Of a DNA stretch of 64,000 nt, positions 8,621-18,493 are shown piece after piece. The notes under the pieces are model-generated. The model saw only the letters and a list, made by a program, of their open reading frames with translations, ran no database searches and had not been told where the DNA came from. Made by a program: the position numbers and the translations under genes. Every line of letters begins with the position of its first letter. The stretch's first letter is position 1. Location of the stretch: contig NZ_RKSM01000001.1 in assembly GCF_008729015.1 (NCBI RefSeq), positions 1,674,001-1,738,000 on the forward strand, given 5' to 3'. The DNA comes from Haloarcula sp. CBA1129 (GTDB lineage: Archaea; Halobacteriota; Halobacteria; Halobacteriales; Haloarculaceae).

Positions 8621-10846
8621 TTACTGGAAGCCGATCCGGCCGCCGGTTCCGGCCTGACGCTGTGGGCTGGAGCCGCCTCTGAACTCCTCTTCCATCTGCT
8701 CGTAGTAGTCGCGGATGTCGTCGGTAATCGTCGGGCGGACGCTGTCCATCGCCTGCCGGAAGTGGCGCATCTCGACTTCCTCCGCGTCGTCGTCCTCCCG
8801 GAGCGCCTCGATAGCGGCTTCTCGGGCAATGGATTCCAGATCCGAACCAACGAACCCGTCGCTGACTTCGGCCAGTTCGCGCAGGCTCACGTCGGGCGAC
8901 AGCGGCGTGTCGTCCGTATGGATCTTCAGGATCTGCTCGCGGCCCTCGACGTCGGGCTCGCCGATCATCACCAGGCGGTCGAACCGGCCCGAGCGGATTA
9001 GCGCCGGGTCGATCATGTCCGGTCGGTTGGTCGCGCCGATGACCATCACGTCCTCCATCTCTTCGAGCCCGTCGAGTTCGGTCAGGAGCTGATTGACGAC
9101 GCGCTCGGAGACGTTCGACCCCATCTCGCCGCCTCGACCCGGAGCCAGCGAGTCAAGCTCGTCGAAGAAGATGATGGTCGGAGCCACCTGTCGGGCCTTC
9201 CGGAACGTCTGGCGGATGGCCTTCTCGCTCTCGCCGACCCACTTCGAGAGCAGTTGCGGGCCACGGACCGAGATGAAGTTCGCGTCCGTCTCGTTGGCGA
9301 CGGCCTTCGCCATGAGCGTCTTCCCGGTGCCGGGTGGGCCGTACAGCAGCACCCCCGAGGGCGGCGTCACGCCCATGCGCTCGAACTTCTCCGGGGAGTT
9401 CATCGGCCATTCGACGGCCTCCTGAACCTGCTCTTTGGGGCCGCTGAGGCCGCCGACGTTGTCCCAAGACATCTTCGGGAGTTCGACCAGCACTTCCCGC
9501 ATCGCCGATGGACTCACCTCGTTGAGCGCCCCCTTGAAGTCGTCTCGTTTGATGATCATCCGGTCGATGAGGCTCGGCGGGATGTCCTCCTCGTCGAGGT
9601 CGATTTCGGGGAGGTAGCGCCGGAGCGCCTTCATCGCGGCCTCCTTGGTCAGGCTCTCGATGTCGGCCCCGACGAAGCCGTGCGTGTCCGTCGCCAGCTT
9701 GGCGAGGTTCACGTCGTCCGACAGCGGCATCCCGCGGGTGTGGATCTGAAGGATTTCCTCCCGACCCACCTCGTCGGGCACGCCGATTTCGATTTCGCGG
9801 TCGAACCGGCCCGGGCGACGCAGCGCCGGGTCCACGCTGTCGACGCGGTTCGTCGCGGCGATGACGATGACCTGACCCCGCGATTCGAGGCCGTCCATCA
9901 TCGTCAGCAACTGGGCGACGACCCGGCGCTCGACCTCGCCGGTCACGTCCTCGCGTTTGGGCGCGATGGAGTCCAGTTCATCGATGAAGATAATGGAGGG
10001 CGATTCCTCGCTGGCGTCCTCGAATATCTCGCGTAACTGCTGTTCGGACTCACCGTAGTATTTCGAGATAATCTCGGGGCCGGCAATAGAGAAGAAGCTG
10101 GCGGAGGTTTCGTTGGCGACGGCTTTCGCAAGCAGCGTCTTCCCGGTGCCGGGCGGCCCGTGGAGCAACACCCCCTGTGGCGGCTCGATGCCGAGCTTCT
10201 TGAATATCTGGGGGTGTTTCATCGGCAGCTCGACCATCTCACGGACCCGCTGGATCTCGTTTTGCAGACCGCCGATGTCCTCGTAGGTGATACCGCCGCC
10301 GGTCTTCTCGAAGCCGGAGATGGGTTCTTCGCGGAGTTCGACCTCGGTGTCCTCGGTGATGAGACAGACGCCCTCAGGCTCGGTTTCGACCGCGATGAGC
10401 GGGATAGCCTGTCCGGGCGAGCGCATGAACGGGTGGTTCGTCGAGGACATCACCGGGACGATGTCGCGCTCGACGACCGGCCGCTTGAGGATCTGCCGTT
10501 TGACCATGCCAGCGGCGTCGGAGCCGAACTGGACCGACGCCTCCTCGGGCGGGGCAAGCACGAGTTTGTCGGCCTTCTCGGCCTCGGCCTTCCGGATAGT
10601 GACGCGCTCGCCGATGCCCACGTCGGCGTTCTGGCGCGTGAAGCCGTCGATACGGACGGTATCGGTGTTCCAGTCCTGTCGGTCGGCGCGCCACACCTTG
10701 GCCGCGGTCGTATCGCTCCCTTCGATCTCGATGATGTCGCCGGGAGAGAGCTTGAGATGCAACAACGTATCGGGGTCGAGTCTGGCGATACCGCGTCCCG
10801 AGTCGTTCGGGTACGCCTTCGCCACTTCCAATTGGACTTCGTTCAT
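8621..10846 (-). CDS. cdc48: AAA+ ATPase Cdc48/p97 (VCP-like)
   Basis: 741 residues, full-length archaeal Cdc48, a hexameric unfoldase that feeds substrates to the proteasome and remodels complexes. The N-terminal double-psi barrel covers residues 1-180. D1 has Walker A GPPGTGKT at 230-237 and Walker B IIFIDELD at 285-292, with arginine fingers in [11 protein letters not shown]2 repeats these with GPPGTGKT at 503-510 and IIFFDELD at 558-565. The tail ([11 protein letters not shown]) ends with a hydrophobic aromatic that can dock the 20S proteasome. It is monocistronic, with its promoter in 10847-10950. Confidence 0.96.
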   Translation of the reverse strand: MNEVQLEVAKAYPNDSGRGIARLDPDTLLHLKLSPGDIIEIEGSDTTAAKVWRADRQDWNTDTVRIDGFTRQNADVGIGERVTIRKAEAEKADKLVLAPPEEASVQFGSDAAGMVKRQILKRPVVERDIVPVMSSTNHPFMRSPGQAIPLIAVETEPEGVCLITEDTEVELREEPISGFEKTGGGITYEDIGGLQNEIQRVREMVELPMKHPQIFKKLGIEPPQGVLLHGPPGTGKTLLAKAVANETSASFFSIAGPEIISKYYGESEQQLREIFEDASEESPSIIFIDELDSIAPKREDVTGEVERRVVAQLLTMMDGLESRGQVIVIAATNRVDSVDPALRRPGRFDREIEIGVPDEVGREEILQIHTRGMPLSDDVNLAKLATDTHGFVGADIESLTKEAAMKALRRYLPEIDLDEEDIPPSLIDRMIIKRDDFKGALNEVSPSAMREVLVELPKMSWDNVGGLSGPKEQVQEAVEWPMNSPEKFERMGVTPPSGVLLYGPPGTGKTLMAKAVANETDANFISVRGPQLLSKWVGESEKAIRQTFRKARQVAPTIIFFDELDSLAPGRGGEMGSNVSERVVNQLLTELDGLEEMEDVMVIGATNRPDMIDPALIRSGRFDRLVMIGEPDVEGREQILKIHTDDTPLSPDVSLRELAEVSDGFVGSDLESIAREAAIEALREDDDAEEVEMRHFRQAMDSVRPTITDDIRDYYEQMEEEFRGGSSPQRQAGTGGRIGFQ

Positions 10847-11046
10847 AGTAGAGCCTGCTTACAACGAACTCGGGTAGCCCCGGAGATATGCTTTATGCTA
10901 CCGGCGGGCAAGACGCACGGCGACGGGTTTATATGGTACTTAATAACACACCTCGGAGCGGAGTCAAATATCTCCCGGCTTGAGTGCCGGTGACACAGGC
11001 TGCCGGCATCGCCGCGTTTCATAAGGCTGGACGCGATAGCGCCGAT

Positions 11047-11448
11047 ATGGTATTTCTCGTTCCCTTCGATGGGTCACCGCTTGCAGACGCCGCACTCGAC
11101 CGTGCCGTTTCCTACGCTGCGGCACTCGACGAGGACGTCGTCGCTGTCGCGTTCATCCCCACCGGGGCCGACTACGCCGAGCGTCGCCGCCGCGTTGACC
11201 CCACCGAGGACTTCGCCGCCGAGACCGCCGCTGATGATCTCCGGCGCAAAATCGAGGAGGCGACCGACGATTCCGAACTCCGGTATGACGACGTGAGCGC
11301 CCACTCCACCAGCGAACTGTCGACGACGATCAGGCAGACCGCTCGCGACGTCGACGCAAGCGTCGTGTTCCTCGGCAGCGACGACACCGAAGACATCGTC
11401 GTTCCCATCGGCGAAGACTACGACGTGCACATCGTCCGCCGGACCTGA
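11047..11448 (+). CDS. universal stress protein (UspA-like)
   Basis: 133 residues from ATG 11047, beginning MVFLVPFDGSPLADAALDRAV, the usual first strand and helix of a Usp fold. The end (ASVVFLGSDDTEDIVVPIGEDYDVHIVR) is close to the family's VVxxPVxVVR finish, but the ATP-binding G-x2-G-x9-GS motif is not intact, so nucleotide binding is doubtful. The open frame extends upstream to 10984, but Usp homology begins at 11047. Confidence 0.75.
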   Translation: MVFLVPFDGSPLADAALDRAVSYAAALDEDVVAVAFIPTGADYAERRRRVDPTEDFAAETAADDLRRKIEEATDDSELRYDDVSAHSTSELSTTIRQTARDVDASVVFLGSDDTEDIVVPIGEDYDVHIVRRT

Positions 11449-11519
11449 TCGCTGGCAACGCGTCGCTGCAGTGGAATCGTGTATGAGGGCTTTTACTCGC
11501 GGGGCGCGACGCCCCGTGT

Positions 11520-12821
11520 ATGCGAACACTCGCTTTCGACGGCCGGATGGGTGCTGCCGGCGATATGCTGCTTGGCGCGCTACTGGCTGCCGGGGCTGAC
11601 CGTGAGGCCCTGTCGCCGGTCGAGGACGCGCTTGCTATCGAGTACGCCGTCTCCGAAGTGGACCGCTGTGGCATCGCCGCCACGCGTGTCGAGGTACTGC
11701 TGACCGACGCTGACAGCGACGGCAAGTCACACGGTCACAGCGAGGGACACGGCTACGCTACGGACGAGCACTCACATTCCCACGGTCACGACCATAGCCA
11801 CGGTGACCACGACCACACCCACGCCGAGGGCCACGGGCCGAGCCGAACGTACGCCGAGGTCGTCGAACTCGTCGAGGAGATGGACCTGCCGGCGGGCGTC
11901 AGGTCGGACGCGCTGGCGATTTTCGAGATACTCGGTGCGGCCGAAGCGTCGGTCCACGGAACGGATCTCGACGACACACACTTCCACGAGGTCGGTGCTG
12001 ACGACGCCATCGCTGACATCGTTGGGGCCTGTCTCCTGCTGGATGACCTCAATCCCGAGCGGGTCGTGACGACGCCGCTATCGACCGGTGGCGGCACCGT
12101 AGAGATGAGCCACGGCAGCTACCCGGTCCCGACTCCCGCGGTAGTCGAAATTGCCGAACGGGCCGACTGGTCGTTGCAGGGCGGCCCCATCGACAGGGAA
12201 CTGACAACGCCGACCGGCGCGGCGATTCTCGCACACATCGCTGCGGGAACTGAATCACTGCCGCCGCTCGATATCGACGCGTCGGGCTACGGTGCTGGCG
12301 GCTGGAACCTCGACGACCGTCCCAACGTTTTGCGGGCGCTAGTCGGTGACGGGACGGGACGGCTCCGTCGCGACGAAATCACGGTCCTCGAAACGAACGT
12401 CGACGATGCCCCACCCGAGGTGCTGGGGGACCTCCAGCGCTCGCTCTCGGAGGTCGGCGCACGCGACGTGTCGATAGTGCCGACAACGATGAAGAAGTCC
12501 CGCCCCGGCCACATCGTCAAGGTCATCTGCAGACCGGAGGACGCCGAGCGGGTCGCGCGTCGTCTCGCCGAGGAAACCGGGACACTCGGCGTCCGCGAGT
12601 CCGGGGCCGGTCACCGTTGGGTCGCCGACCGGGAGTACGAGACGGTTTCCCTCTCTATCGACGGCGAGGAGTTCGATGTCACGGTCAAGATCGCAAGCGA
12701 CACCGACGGCACGGTGTTCGACGTGAGTGCAGAGTACGACGACGCCGCGGCTGTCGCGGACGCGACCGGACTCCCCGTCCGCGAAGTGATGCAGCGGGCC
12801 GAACAGATGGTCCGAGGGTAG
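11520..12821 (+). CDS. larC: nickel-pincer cofactor biosynthesis protein LarC
   Basis: 433 residues. LarC inserts nickel into the pyridinium-dithiocarboxylate mononucleotide made by LarB and LarE, yielding the cofactor of lactate racemase and other LarA-like enzymes. The N-terminus reads AFDGRMGAAGDMLLGALLAAGAD. A histidine-rich metal-storage stretch lies at about residues 70-105 (HSHSHGHDHSHGDHDHTH). Later motifs include HFHEVGADDAIADIVGAC and LETNVDDAPPEVLG. In Bacteria LarC is often split by a programmed frameshift; here the frame is continuous. The ATG follows a TATA-like ctttta by about 35 bases, so it is probably leaderless. larB, larE and larA are not in the window. Confidence 0.92.
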   Translation: MRTLAFDGRMGAAGDMLLGALLAAGADREALSPVEDALAIEYAVSEVDRCGIAATRVEVLLTDADSDGKSHGHSEGHGYATDEHSHSHGHDHSHGDHDHTHAEGHGPSRTYAEVVELVEEMDLPAGVRSDALAIFEILGAAEASVHGTDLDDTHFHEVGADDAIADIVGACLLLDDLNPERVVTTPLSTGGGTVEMSHGSYPVPTPAVVEIAERADWSLQGGPIDRELTTPTGAAILAHIAAGTESLPPLDIDASGYGAGGWNLDDRPNVLRALVGDGTGRLRRDEITVLETNVDDAPPEVLGDLQRSLSEVGARDVSIVPTTMKKSRPGHIVKVICRPEDAERVARRLAEETGTLGVRESGAGHRWVADREYETVSLSIDGEEFDVTVKIASDTDGTVFDVSAEYDDAAAVADATGLPVREVMQRAEQMVRG

Positions 12822-12824
12822 CCG

Positions 12825-13628
12825 CTACTCGTCGGCTGTTGCGTCTTCTGAGTGGACCGCTCCTTCGTCGGCTTTCCCCTCGCTCTCGTCAGTCGAACTG
12901 TCGCTGTCGTGTTCCACCAGCGCCTCCTCGACGGTGAGCGCGCCGGTCGCGACCTGCCGGGCAAGTTCCTCGCTGATCGCCCGGTTCGTGTCGCTTTCCT
13001 CCCGCGAACGGTCCTTGATTTTCTGGAGTTCGCCGGCCGTGGGCTCGATTGTCCGGCTCTCGATTTCCTCGCCCTCCAGACGGGCGATGTTGACCGCGGC
13101 CAGCACGTCGCCCATGCCGCGCGTGCCGGAGCCGAGATACGGCGTCGTGCCCGTCTCGTCGACCAACTCCACCGGCACGGACTGGATATCGTCGATGATG
13201 CGCGCGCCGACGAGCCGCGCGCCGTCGCCAATCCGAACGACCGGGTCGACGGCGTCCTCGACCTCCTCACGGACGATCTCTCCGGCCTCCGCCGCGGGCA
13301 CCTGAAACGCTGCGACGACCATCTCGCCGTGGAGAATCGCGACGCCCGGCCGCTCGCCGGGATCGATACCGATGACGGTGCGACCGTCGCCACCCCTGAG
13401 CGTCGAGATAACGGCTTCGACGGCTCGACGCGGTGCGTCCGGGTCTGCCTGCACACAGTCTACGCCGTCGGGGATTTCGACTGCCTCCCCGGCCGCGATG
13501 ACCGCGACATCCGCCCCATCAGGCCATTCGTCGCCCGGCTCGATAGTCGTGAACGCCACGCCACGGTCGCGGAGCTCGTTGACGACACCGTGGTACACTT
13601 CGAAGTCTTCGGTGGCGACGACAATCAC
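12825..13628 (-). CDS. RNase H-fold (RuvC-like) protein, haloarchaeal
   Basis: 267 residues with a GTG start. The middle contains RTVIGIDPGERPGVAILHG, a typical first strand of the RuvC/YqgF class (acidic residue after a GIDPG turn), and further acidic positions follow in GSGTRGMGDVLAAVNIARLEG. The N-terminal 75 residues look like a small alpha/beta domain, and the C-terminus is a low-complexity acidic tail common in halophiles. A nuclease or Holliday-junction role is possible but not shown. It converges on larC with a 3-base gap. Confidence 0.6.
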   Translation of the reverse strand: MIVVATEDFEVYHGVVNELRDRGVAFTTIEPGDEWPDGADVAVIAAGEAVEIPDGVDCVQADPDAPRRAVEAVISTLRGGDGRTVIGIDPGERPGVAILHGEMVVAAFQVPAAEAGEIVREEVEDAVDPVVRIGDGARLVGARIIDDIQSVPVELVDETGTTPYLGSGTRGMGDVLAAVNIARLEGEEIESRTIEPTAGELQKIKDRSREESDTNRAISEELARQVATGALTVEEALVEHDSDSSTDESEGKADEGAVHSEDATADE

Positions 13629-13791
13629 GACCGGATTTCGGACGCCGATTACTTACAGATATGGGAGTCCGGTGATCCGCGTCTGTGTTCCAAGTAGTAG
13701 CGAGAAGCTTAGCGAGACAGTCGGATAGGCGCAGTCTCAGCATCGGTTACGTTTAAGAGGGTTTTTGTGACAGGTGAGTGAACTGTGAGTG

Positions 13792-14622
13792 ATGGGTTCG
13801 GCAGCCGTCACTGACCGAGAGACTGCGGACTCCGACCCGCTGTTTGGTGGAGCCAGCGGCGCGTATCTGGGCTTGCTTCTGGCACCGCCAGTCATACCGA
13901 CTCTGGAGTGGGCCGGCGTCACTGAAGTCTGGGCGCTATACGTGGCGCTGATCGGGACGTTCGCCGTTGTGACCGCTGTGACGGGCTGGGTGCTCTCCAG
14001 TCGCCCAACGGTGACCGTCACACTCGGCGCGACTCGCACACGCTGGCTTCCGATGGCGATTGCGGTCGGATACGCCGCCGCCGGCTTTGCGTCACTGGGA
14101 ACGACTGGAATCAGCGGCGTGCTGGCGTTCTTTTTCGGCCTGCTGGCCTTTCTGCTAGGAATGGCTCTCGCGGTCATGGCACAGACGCGGTACACCGCTG
14201 CGGTCACCGCCCGAACAGATGAACTGACCCGCTGGCGAGCGAGCTGGCCCGAGTCCGCACGGCGGCGACGCTTATACCTCAGTGGGGCCGTCACCGGCGT
14301 CGCGATCATTGGCTTTGCCGTCGGCGCAGTGTTCGACCATACCCCCCTCCAGTACATCGGTCAGATACTGTTTCCGTTCGGGTTCATCCTCCTCCCGACG
14401 GACGGGACCCGGACCGCCGTTGCGACCGATGCCGGCTTGGAGATCAGACTCCCGGTCGCCAGACGGTTCTACGCTTGGGAGACCCTGAAGTCGTACGACT
14501 TAGACTCCGAATCGCTCGTCATCACCCGCAGATGGGGGCCGAACCTGCAGTTCGCGACGGCCGAAATCGACGATGTGTCGCTGGTCGAATGGACGCTGGC
14601 CGAGCGGCTTTCGGACGACTGA
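13792..14622 (+). CDS. multi-pass membrane protein with PH-like C-terminus
   Basis: 276 residues from ATG 13792 (GTG 13789 is one codon upstream). Hydrophobic helices are visible at roughly residues 17-40, 44-64, 82-100, 105-128, 163-185 and 190-205. The C-terminal ~70 residues are soluble and beta-rich (GLEIRLPVARRFYAWETLKSY, LVITRRWG), resembling the bacterial PH-like domains of YdbS/YdbT-type proteins. A TATA-like gtttaag lies about 40 bases upstream. Function unknown. Confidence 0.6.
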   Translation: MGSAAVTDRETADSDPLFGGASGAYLGLLLAPPVIPTLEWAGVTEVWALYVALIGTFAVVTAVTGWVLSSRPTVTVTLGATRTRWLPMAIAVGYAAAGFASLGTTGISGVLAFFFGLLAFLLGMALAVMAQTRYTAAVTARTDELTRWRASWPESARRRRLYLSGAVTGVAIIGFAVGAVFDHTPLQYIGQILFPFGFILLPTDGTRTAVATDAGLEIRLPVARRFYAWETLKSYDLDSESLVITRRWGPNLQFATAEIDDVSLVEWTLAERLSDD

Positions 14623-14676
14623 CAGCAGTGCCGTCAGGTACCAGTGTTTTTATCTGAACCTGACCAAGCCCTGCCC

Positions 14677-15387
14677 GTGAGCGAGTACGTCCCGACCGGG
14701 TGTGACGCTATCGACGACCTTCTGGGTGGTGGGCTGGAACGCGGCGCCGTCACGCAGGTGTACGGCCCGCCGGCGGCCGGCAAGACTAACTTCGCCCTGT
14801 CGGCGGTGATGGAAGTCGCCGCTGCCGGCGATGCGGCACTGTACATCGACACCGAAGGGCTCTCTGCCGACCGGATGGAGCAGGTCGCCAGCGGCCGCGC
14901 ACGCGGGACCGCCCAGACCGTCGACGACCTCGCCGGGCGGCTCATCATCACTGAGGCGCTTGACTACGACGAGCAGTCCGAGGCCGTGCAGGACGCCGCC
15001 GAGTTCGCCGCCGAGGTCGAACTCATCGTGCTAGACAGCGCGACTGGGTTCTATCGGCTCCGCCGGGATGACGAGGACGGCGGTGAGACGCTGCGGGACG
15101 TGGCCCGCCAGATAACCCATCTGCTCTCATTGGCCCGCAAACACGACATCGCCGTCCTGTACACGAATCAGGTGTTCACCGACCCGGACAGTGACCGCTC
15201 GACGGCGCTTGGCGGCCACACCCTGAATCACTGGTCCGGCGCAATCGTCCGACTTGATCGGTTCCGGGGTGGCAACCGCCGCGCGACGCTGGAGAAACAC
15301 CGCGCCAAACCGGCCGGCGACACAGCCCAGTTCCGCATCACCGACTCGGGACTTGTGGGCGACGACACGCCCGACGCACCGCAGTAA
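14677..15387 (+). CDS. radB: DNA repair and recombination protein RadB
   Basis: RecA-family paralogue that assists RadA in homologous recombination. The GTG at 14677 was chosen because the protein then begins VSEYVPTGCDAIDDLLGGG as RadB proteins do, and a box-A-like tttttat lies ~25 bases upstream, which fits leaderless transcription. Walker A is GPPAAGKTN, Walker B is LIVLDSATG, and the L-loop region includes YTNQVF and GGHTLNHWSGAIVRL. About 236 residues and no N-terminal DNA-binding domain, which separates it from RadA. Confidence 0.93.
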   Translation: MSEYVPTGCDAIDDLLGGGLERGAVTQVYGPPAAGKTNFALSAVMEVAAAGDAALYIDTEGLSADRMEQVASGRARGTAQTVDDLAGRLIITEALDYDEQSEAVQDAAEFAAEVELIVLDSATGFYRLRRDDEDGGETLRDVARQITHLLSLARKHDIAVLYTNQVFTDPDSDRSTALGGHTLNHWSGAIVRLDRFRGGNRRATLEKHRAKPAGDTAQFRITDSGLVGDDTPDAPQ

Positions 15388-15581
15388 GTCAGTCAATAAC
15401 AAATACTGCTGTCAGGCGCGCACCGTCGCGGCGACGGCCGCGTCGCAAGCGCGAGGGACGAGTCGCACAGGCGAGCAGAGCGAGGCGAGCAACGCAGTCG
15501 GCTGGGGAGGCGTGTGGCTGTCGTGGTTTTGTGGCTGTCGTGATTAAGGCGTACCGCGCGAGCGGAGCGAGCGCGGTTTCG

Positions 15582-15671
15582 CTCCGAGCGCGGCCTTGGC
15601 CGCGACTCGGAGGTCGTTTTTAGCGTAGATTTTTGCGAACCCACTCCCCGCAGCGCGCTCTCTGAGCGCGC
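15582..15671. repeat. GC-rich hairpins in the radB-phoU intergenic region
   Basis: The 314-base gap 15388-15701 has no gene. It holds a long hairpin at 15582-15612 (CTCCGAG CGCGGCC / GGCCGCG CTCGGAG, one bulged A, TT loop) followed by a T-rich run (gtcgttttta), then an 8-bp hairpin at 15653-15671 (GCGCGCTC-TCT-GAGCGCGC) nested in a CTCCCC/GGGG outer stem. It could be a pair of facing terminators for radB and the phoU-like gene, or a small RNA. The upstream part (15400-15540) is GC-rich with no open frame I trust. Confidence 0.5.
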
Positions 15672-15701
15672 GAGGAGAGGGGGTGACGTAAAAAGGTACT
15701 C

Positions 15702-16382
15702 TCAGTATATGAGGTCGTCGTCGTTCTCGACCATGTACAGGGTGCGTGCGGCGATGTTGACAGCATGGTCGCCGACCCGCTCAATGTCCCGAATCGTCAG
15801 CAGAAGCCGCGAGACATCGGCCATCAACTGCTCGATGTCTTCCTCGCTCGAATCAGTGTCTATCTCCCGCTCGATGAGGTCGCGTACGACCGTCTCCGAG
15901 GCGGCTTCACAGCGTTCGTCCACCTCGTCGTCGATATCGGCGATGGCGTAGCACTGGTCGGCGTCCTCGTCGCCGTAGGCTTCCATAGCGTTTTCGACCA
16001 TCTCGATGGTCACGTCGGCGACATCCTGAATGTCGACTTCAGGATACACATCGCGTTCAGCAGTGAGCGAGTACTCGCCGAGGTTCGTCGCAAGATCACC
16101 GATTCGTTCGAGGTCGGTAATGATCTTGAACGACGCGGCGATAAAGCGGAGGTCGGAGGCGACCGGCTGTTGCAGCGCCAGCAGGTCGATACAGTCCTGT
16201 TCGAGGTCGAGATACAGTTGGTTGATCTCGTGATCGCCCTCAATGACCTCTCGGGCCATCTCCTCGTCTTTCTGTTCGAGCGCGTCAAGACCAAGCCGGA
16301 GCCGCTCGAGGACGATCTCTGACATATAGAGGACATCCTCGCGGAGCGAGTTCAGTCCCTCCTGATAGGAATCACGTGGCAT
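15702..16382 (-). CDS. PhoU-like regulator
   Basis: 226 residues from ATG 16382 (MPRDSYQEGLNSLREDVLYM). It is all-helical with the two PhoU repeats; the metal-coordinating signature E/D-x3-D-x3-D appears in ITDLERIGDLATNLGEY and again in IRDIERVGDHAVNIAAR. PhoU proteins gate phosphate transport or, in this setting, potassium transport: in haloarchaea PhoU-domain proteins often accompany TrkA/RCK partners, and trkA lies 500 bases further on. No pst genes are in the window. Confidence 0.9.
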   Translation of the reverse strand: MPRDSYQEGLNSLREDVLYMSEIVLERLRLGLDALEQKDEEMAREVIEGDHEINQLYLDLEQDCIDLLALQQPVASDLRFIAASFKIITDLERIGDLATNLGEYSLTAERDVYPEVDIQDVADVTIEMVENAMEAYGDEDADQCYAIADIDDEVDERCEAASETVVRDLIEREIDTDSSEEDIEQLMADVSRLLLTIRDIERVGDHAVNIAARTLYMVENDDDLIY

Positions 16383-16508
16383 AGTGCGGAATGTGCTGGT
16401 GGTATGCATCAGCCTTTCCCTTTTCCCAATATCTCCCGATACCGACTGCCGTGACGGTGGCGGTGGGCGTGCTCTGTAGAGACAGGCACGCTCGACAGCA
16501 AGAAACGG

Positions 16509-16820
16509 CTACTGGGGCACTGCCTCGGCGTCGTCACGGGGCTGAACGGCCAGCGTCGTCGCGTCGCCGAGTACCGTTCCGCCCTCGACGCGCTCGACGC
16601 GCAGCGCCACGTCTTGTGGCGTTGCACAGCCACAACTCACGAACTCGTCCCACTCCTCGCCGGCGGCTACCGGGCCGCCGTGGGCGCGTCTGAGGTACTG
16701 TTGGTAGGTGTCCCCGCGGAGTTCGTCGGCTAGCCACTCGGTATCGACGCCGGACCACGGGTCTCCATCGGCGGCGCTGGGGGCAAACGAGAGGACGATG
16801 CGGTCCGCAACGGAAGCCAT
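16509..16820 (-). CDS. small acidic protein of unknown function
   Basis: 103 residues (MASVADRIVLSFAPSAADGD...). The composition is typical haloarchaeal cytosolic, with a central TYQQYLRRAHGGP and a single CGC near residue 63. No family is recognised. It lies between the phoU-like gene and trkA, all leftward, with a start at ATG 16820 just after a short AT-rich patch. It may be transcribed with the phoU-like gene. Confidence 0.5.
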   Translation of the reverse strand: MASVADRIVLSFAPSAADGDPWSGVDTEWLADELRGDTYQQYLRRAHGGPVAAGEEWDEFVSCGCATPQDVALRVERVEGGTVLGDATTLAVQPRDDAEAVPQ

Positions 16821-16874
16821 ACGCTAGCTGAGGCGAGAGCGTGGCTTAGTCCCTTGGGAGTGGCCTTACCACGA

Positions 16875-18206
16875 TTACAGTTTGTCGTTGACCGCTTCTA
16901 GACAGTCAGCTTCGACGAACACCACGACGTGGTCGCCGGGTTCGATGACAGTGTCACCACGGGGGATGACCAGTTCGCCGTCGCGGCTGATGGCCCCGAT
17001 GACCACGCCGGTCGGCAGTTCCTGCACCGATTCCCGAATCGGCCGCCCAGCAAGGACGCTGTCGGCTGATATCTCGATTTCCAGCACCTCGGCGCGGTCG
17101 GATTCGATGATGGCGACTTTCGTTGCATCGTACTCCCGAGTGAACCGCGTAATCTCCTCGGCGGTCGTCTCGCGGGGATTGACGGCCACGTCGACGCCGA
17201 CAGCCTCGAACAGGCCGACGTATTCACCGGAGTTGACGACCGCGACGGTTCGCTCCGCACCGAGTCGCTTGGCCAGCAGCGTCATCAGGAGGTTCTTCTC
17301 GTCGCTGTCGAGCGTCGCAACCACAGCGTCGGCGTCTGAGATGTGTTCCCGTTCGAGAAAGTCGCTGTCAGTCGCGTCGCTCTCCAGCACAGTGGTTCCC
17401 TGCAGGTCCTCAGCGAGCTCGCGCGCCCTGTCGTGGTCCTGTTCGATGAGCCGCGGCTTGATGCCACGATCTTGGAGCAGTCGCGCCGTGTGATAGCCGA
17501 CATCACTCCCGCCGACGATGAGGACGTTTTGGGTTGTTTTCGACTTCGGCGTGATCTCAGACGCAAACAGGCGAACGCTTTCACAGCTGCCGATGACGAC
17601 GAGATCGTCACCTGCTTTAATTACTGTCTCCCCACGCGGGATGATGACTTCGTCATCGCGCAAGACGGCGGCAAACGTCAGCGACTCGTAGCGGTCAGCC
17701 TCCGCGACGGTCTGGTTCGTGATAGGACTGGAGTCACGCACCTCGAACTCCCCCATCTGGACCTGCCCGTCGACGAACGTTTCGACATCACGCGCGCCGG
17801 GAAGCCCGATCACGCGGGCAATGTTCTCCGCAGTGAGCAGGTTCGTTGCGACCATGTGGTCCACCCCGAAAGCGCCCACAGATTTCTCCCATGTCCGGAG
17901 AAACTTCGCGCTCTTGACGCGGGAAATGGTGAACGGGTCAGCAGCCGTTACCGCCGTCCCGCAGGTGACGATGTTCGTCTCGTCGTCGTCGGTACTGGCA
18001 ATGAGTACGTCGGCTTTCTCGATACCGGCCTCCGCGAGCGTGTCGAGTTCCGCGCCATCCCCTTCGACACCGAGGACGTCAGCTTCGTACATCAGGGCCT
18101 CAACACGGTCAGGGTCGATGTCCACGACAGCGACTTCGTGGCTTTCAGCGAGGCTCTCGGCGATGTTCGAACCGACCTCGCCCGCGCCGACAATTACGAT
18201 ATACAC
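16875..18206 (-). CDS. trkA: Trk potassium uptake regulator TrkA
   Basis: Cytoplasmic NAD(H)-binding regulator of the Trk/Ktr potassium channel. The GTG at 18206 gives the canonical start YIVIVGAGEVGSNIAESL; an upstream ATG (18269) would put 21 unlikely residues in front. Two RCK modules in tandem: N1 has GAGEVG and the acidic VDIDPD, N2 has LIVGGSDVGYHTARLL and LIEQDHDRARELA. Each is followed by a TrkA-C domain (VIIPRGETVIKAGDDLVVIG and LVIPRGDTVIEPGDHVVVFV). 443 residues. Potassium control matters because haloarchaea balance salt with molar KCl. Confidence 0.94.
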   Translation of the reverse strand: MYIVIVGAGEVGSNIAESLAESHEVAVVDIDPDRVEALMYEADVLGVEGDGAELDTLAEAGIEKADVLIASTDDDETNIVTCGTAVTAADPFTISRVKSAKFLRTWEKSVGAFGVDHMVATNLLTAENIARVIGLPGARDVETFVDGQVQMGEFEVRDSSPITNQTVAEADRYESLTFAAVLRDDEVIIPRGETVIKAGDDLVVIGSCESVRLFASEITPKSKTTQNVLIVGGSDVGYHTARLLQDRGIKPRLIEQDHDRARELAEDLQGTTVLESDATDSDFLEREHISDADAVVATLDSDEKNLLMTLLAKRLGAERTVAVVNSGEYVGLFEAVGVDVAVNPRETTAEEITRFTREYDATKVAIIESDRAEVLEIEISADSVLAGRPIRESVQELPTGVVIGAISRDGELVIPRGDTVIEPGDHVVVFVEADCLEAVNDKL

Positions 18207-18364
18207 AGCTGCGCCTCCGCCTGATACATATCCGTCTGGTTTCCGCCGATGGGTCAAGTGTATTTTCATCCGGCCGGCGAGCCAGCCTCATCGTGCAGAC
18301 TGGCTACTGAACCCAACTGTGAGCAACTGCCGATCAATCGGTCAAGATCTCGCGTTCGAGGTGC

Positions 18365-18493
18365 CTATTGTTCATCCCGGAGCGACACGTCTAACCAAGG
18401 ACAGAGGGCTGACCGACGTTGGAACCGTTCGACCGCGTCGAACGACTCTTTCGTCTCTTCAATCGCCTTTCGCATACTGGCGTAGTCGGTCAT
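18365..18493 (-). CDS. 42-residue acidic/basic small protein
   Basis: A short reading frame MTDYASMRKAIEETKESFD... ending WLDVSLRDEQ, with haloarchaeal codon use and a helical, charged composition. A TATA-like catataatc lies 35-45 bases before the ATG on the same strand, the usual distance for a short leader. It is alone in the trkA-DUF7344 gap. No family recognised. Support is composition plus promoter only. Confidence 0.4.
   Translation of the reverse strand: MTDYASMRKAIEETKESFDAVERFQRRSALCPWLDVSLRDEQ

Noticed and set aside
9254-10993. Rightward open frames of 260-277 codons over cdc48
   Set aside because: Antisense shadows of a well-conserved AAA ATPase.
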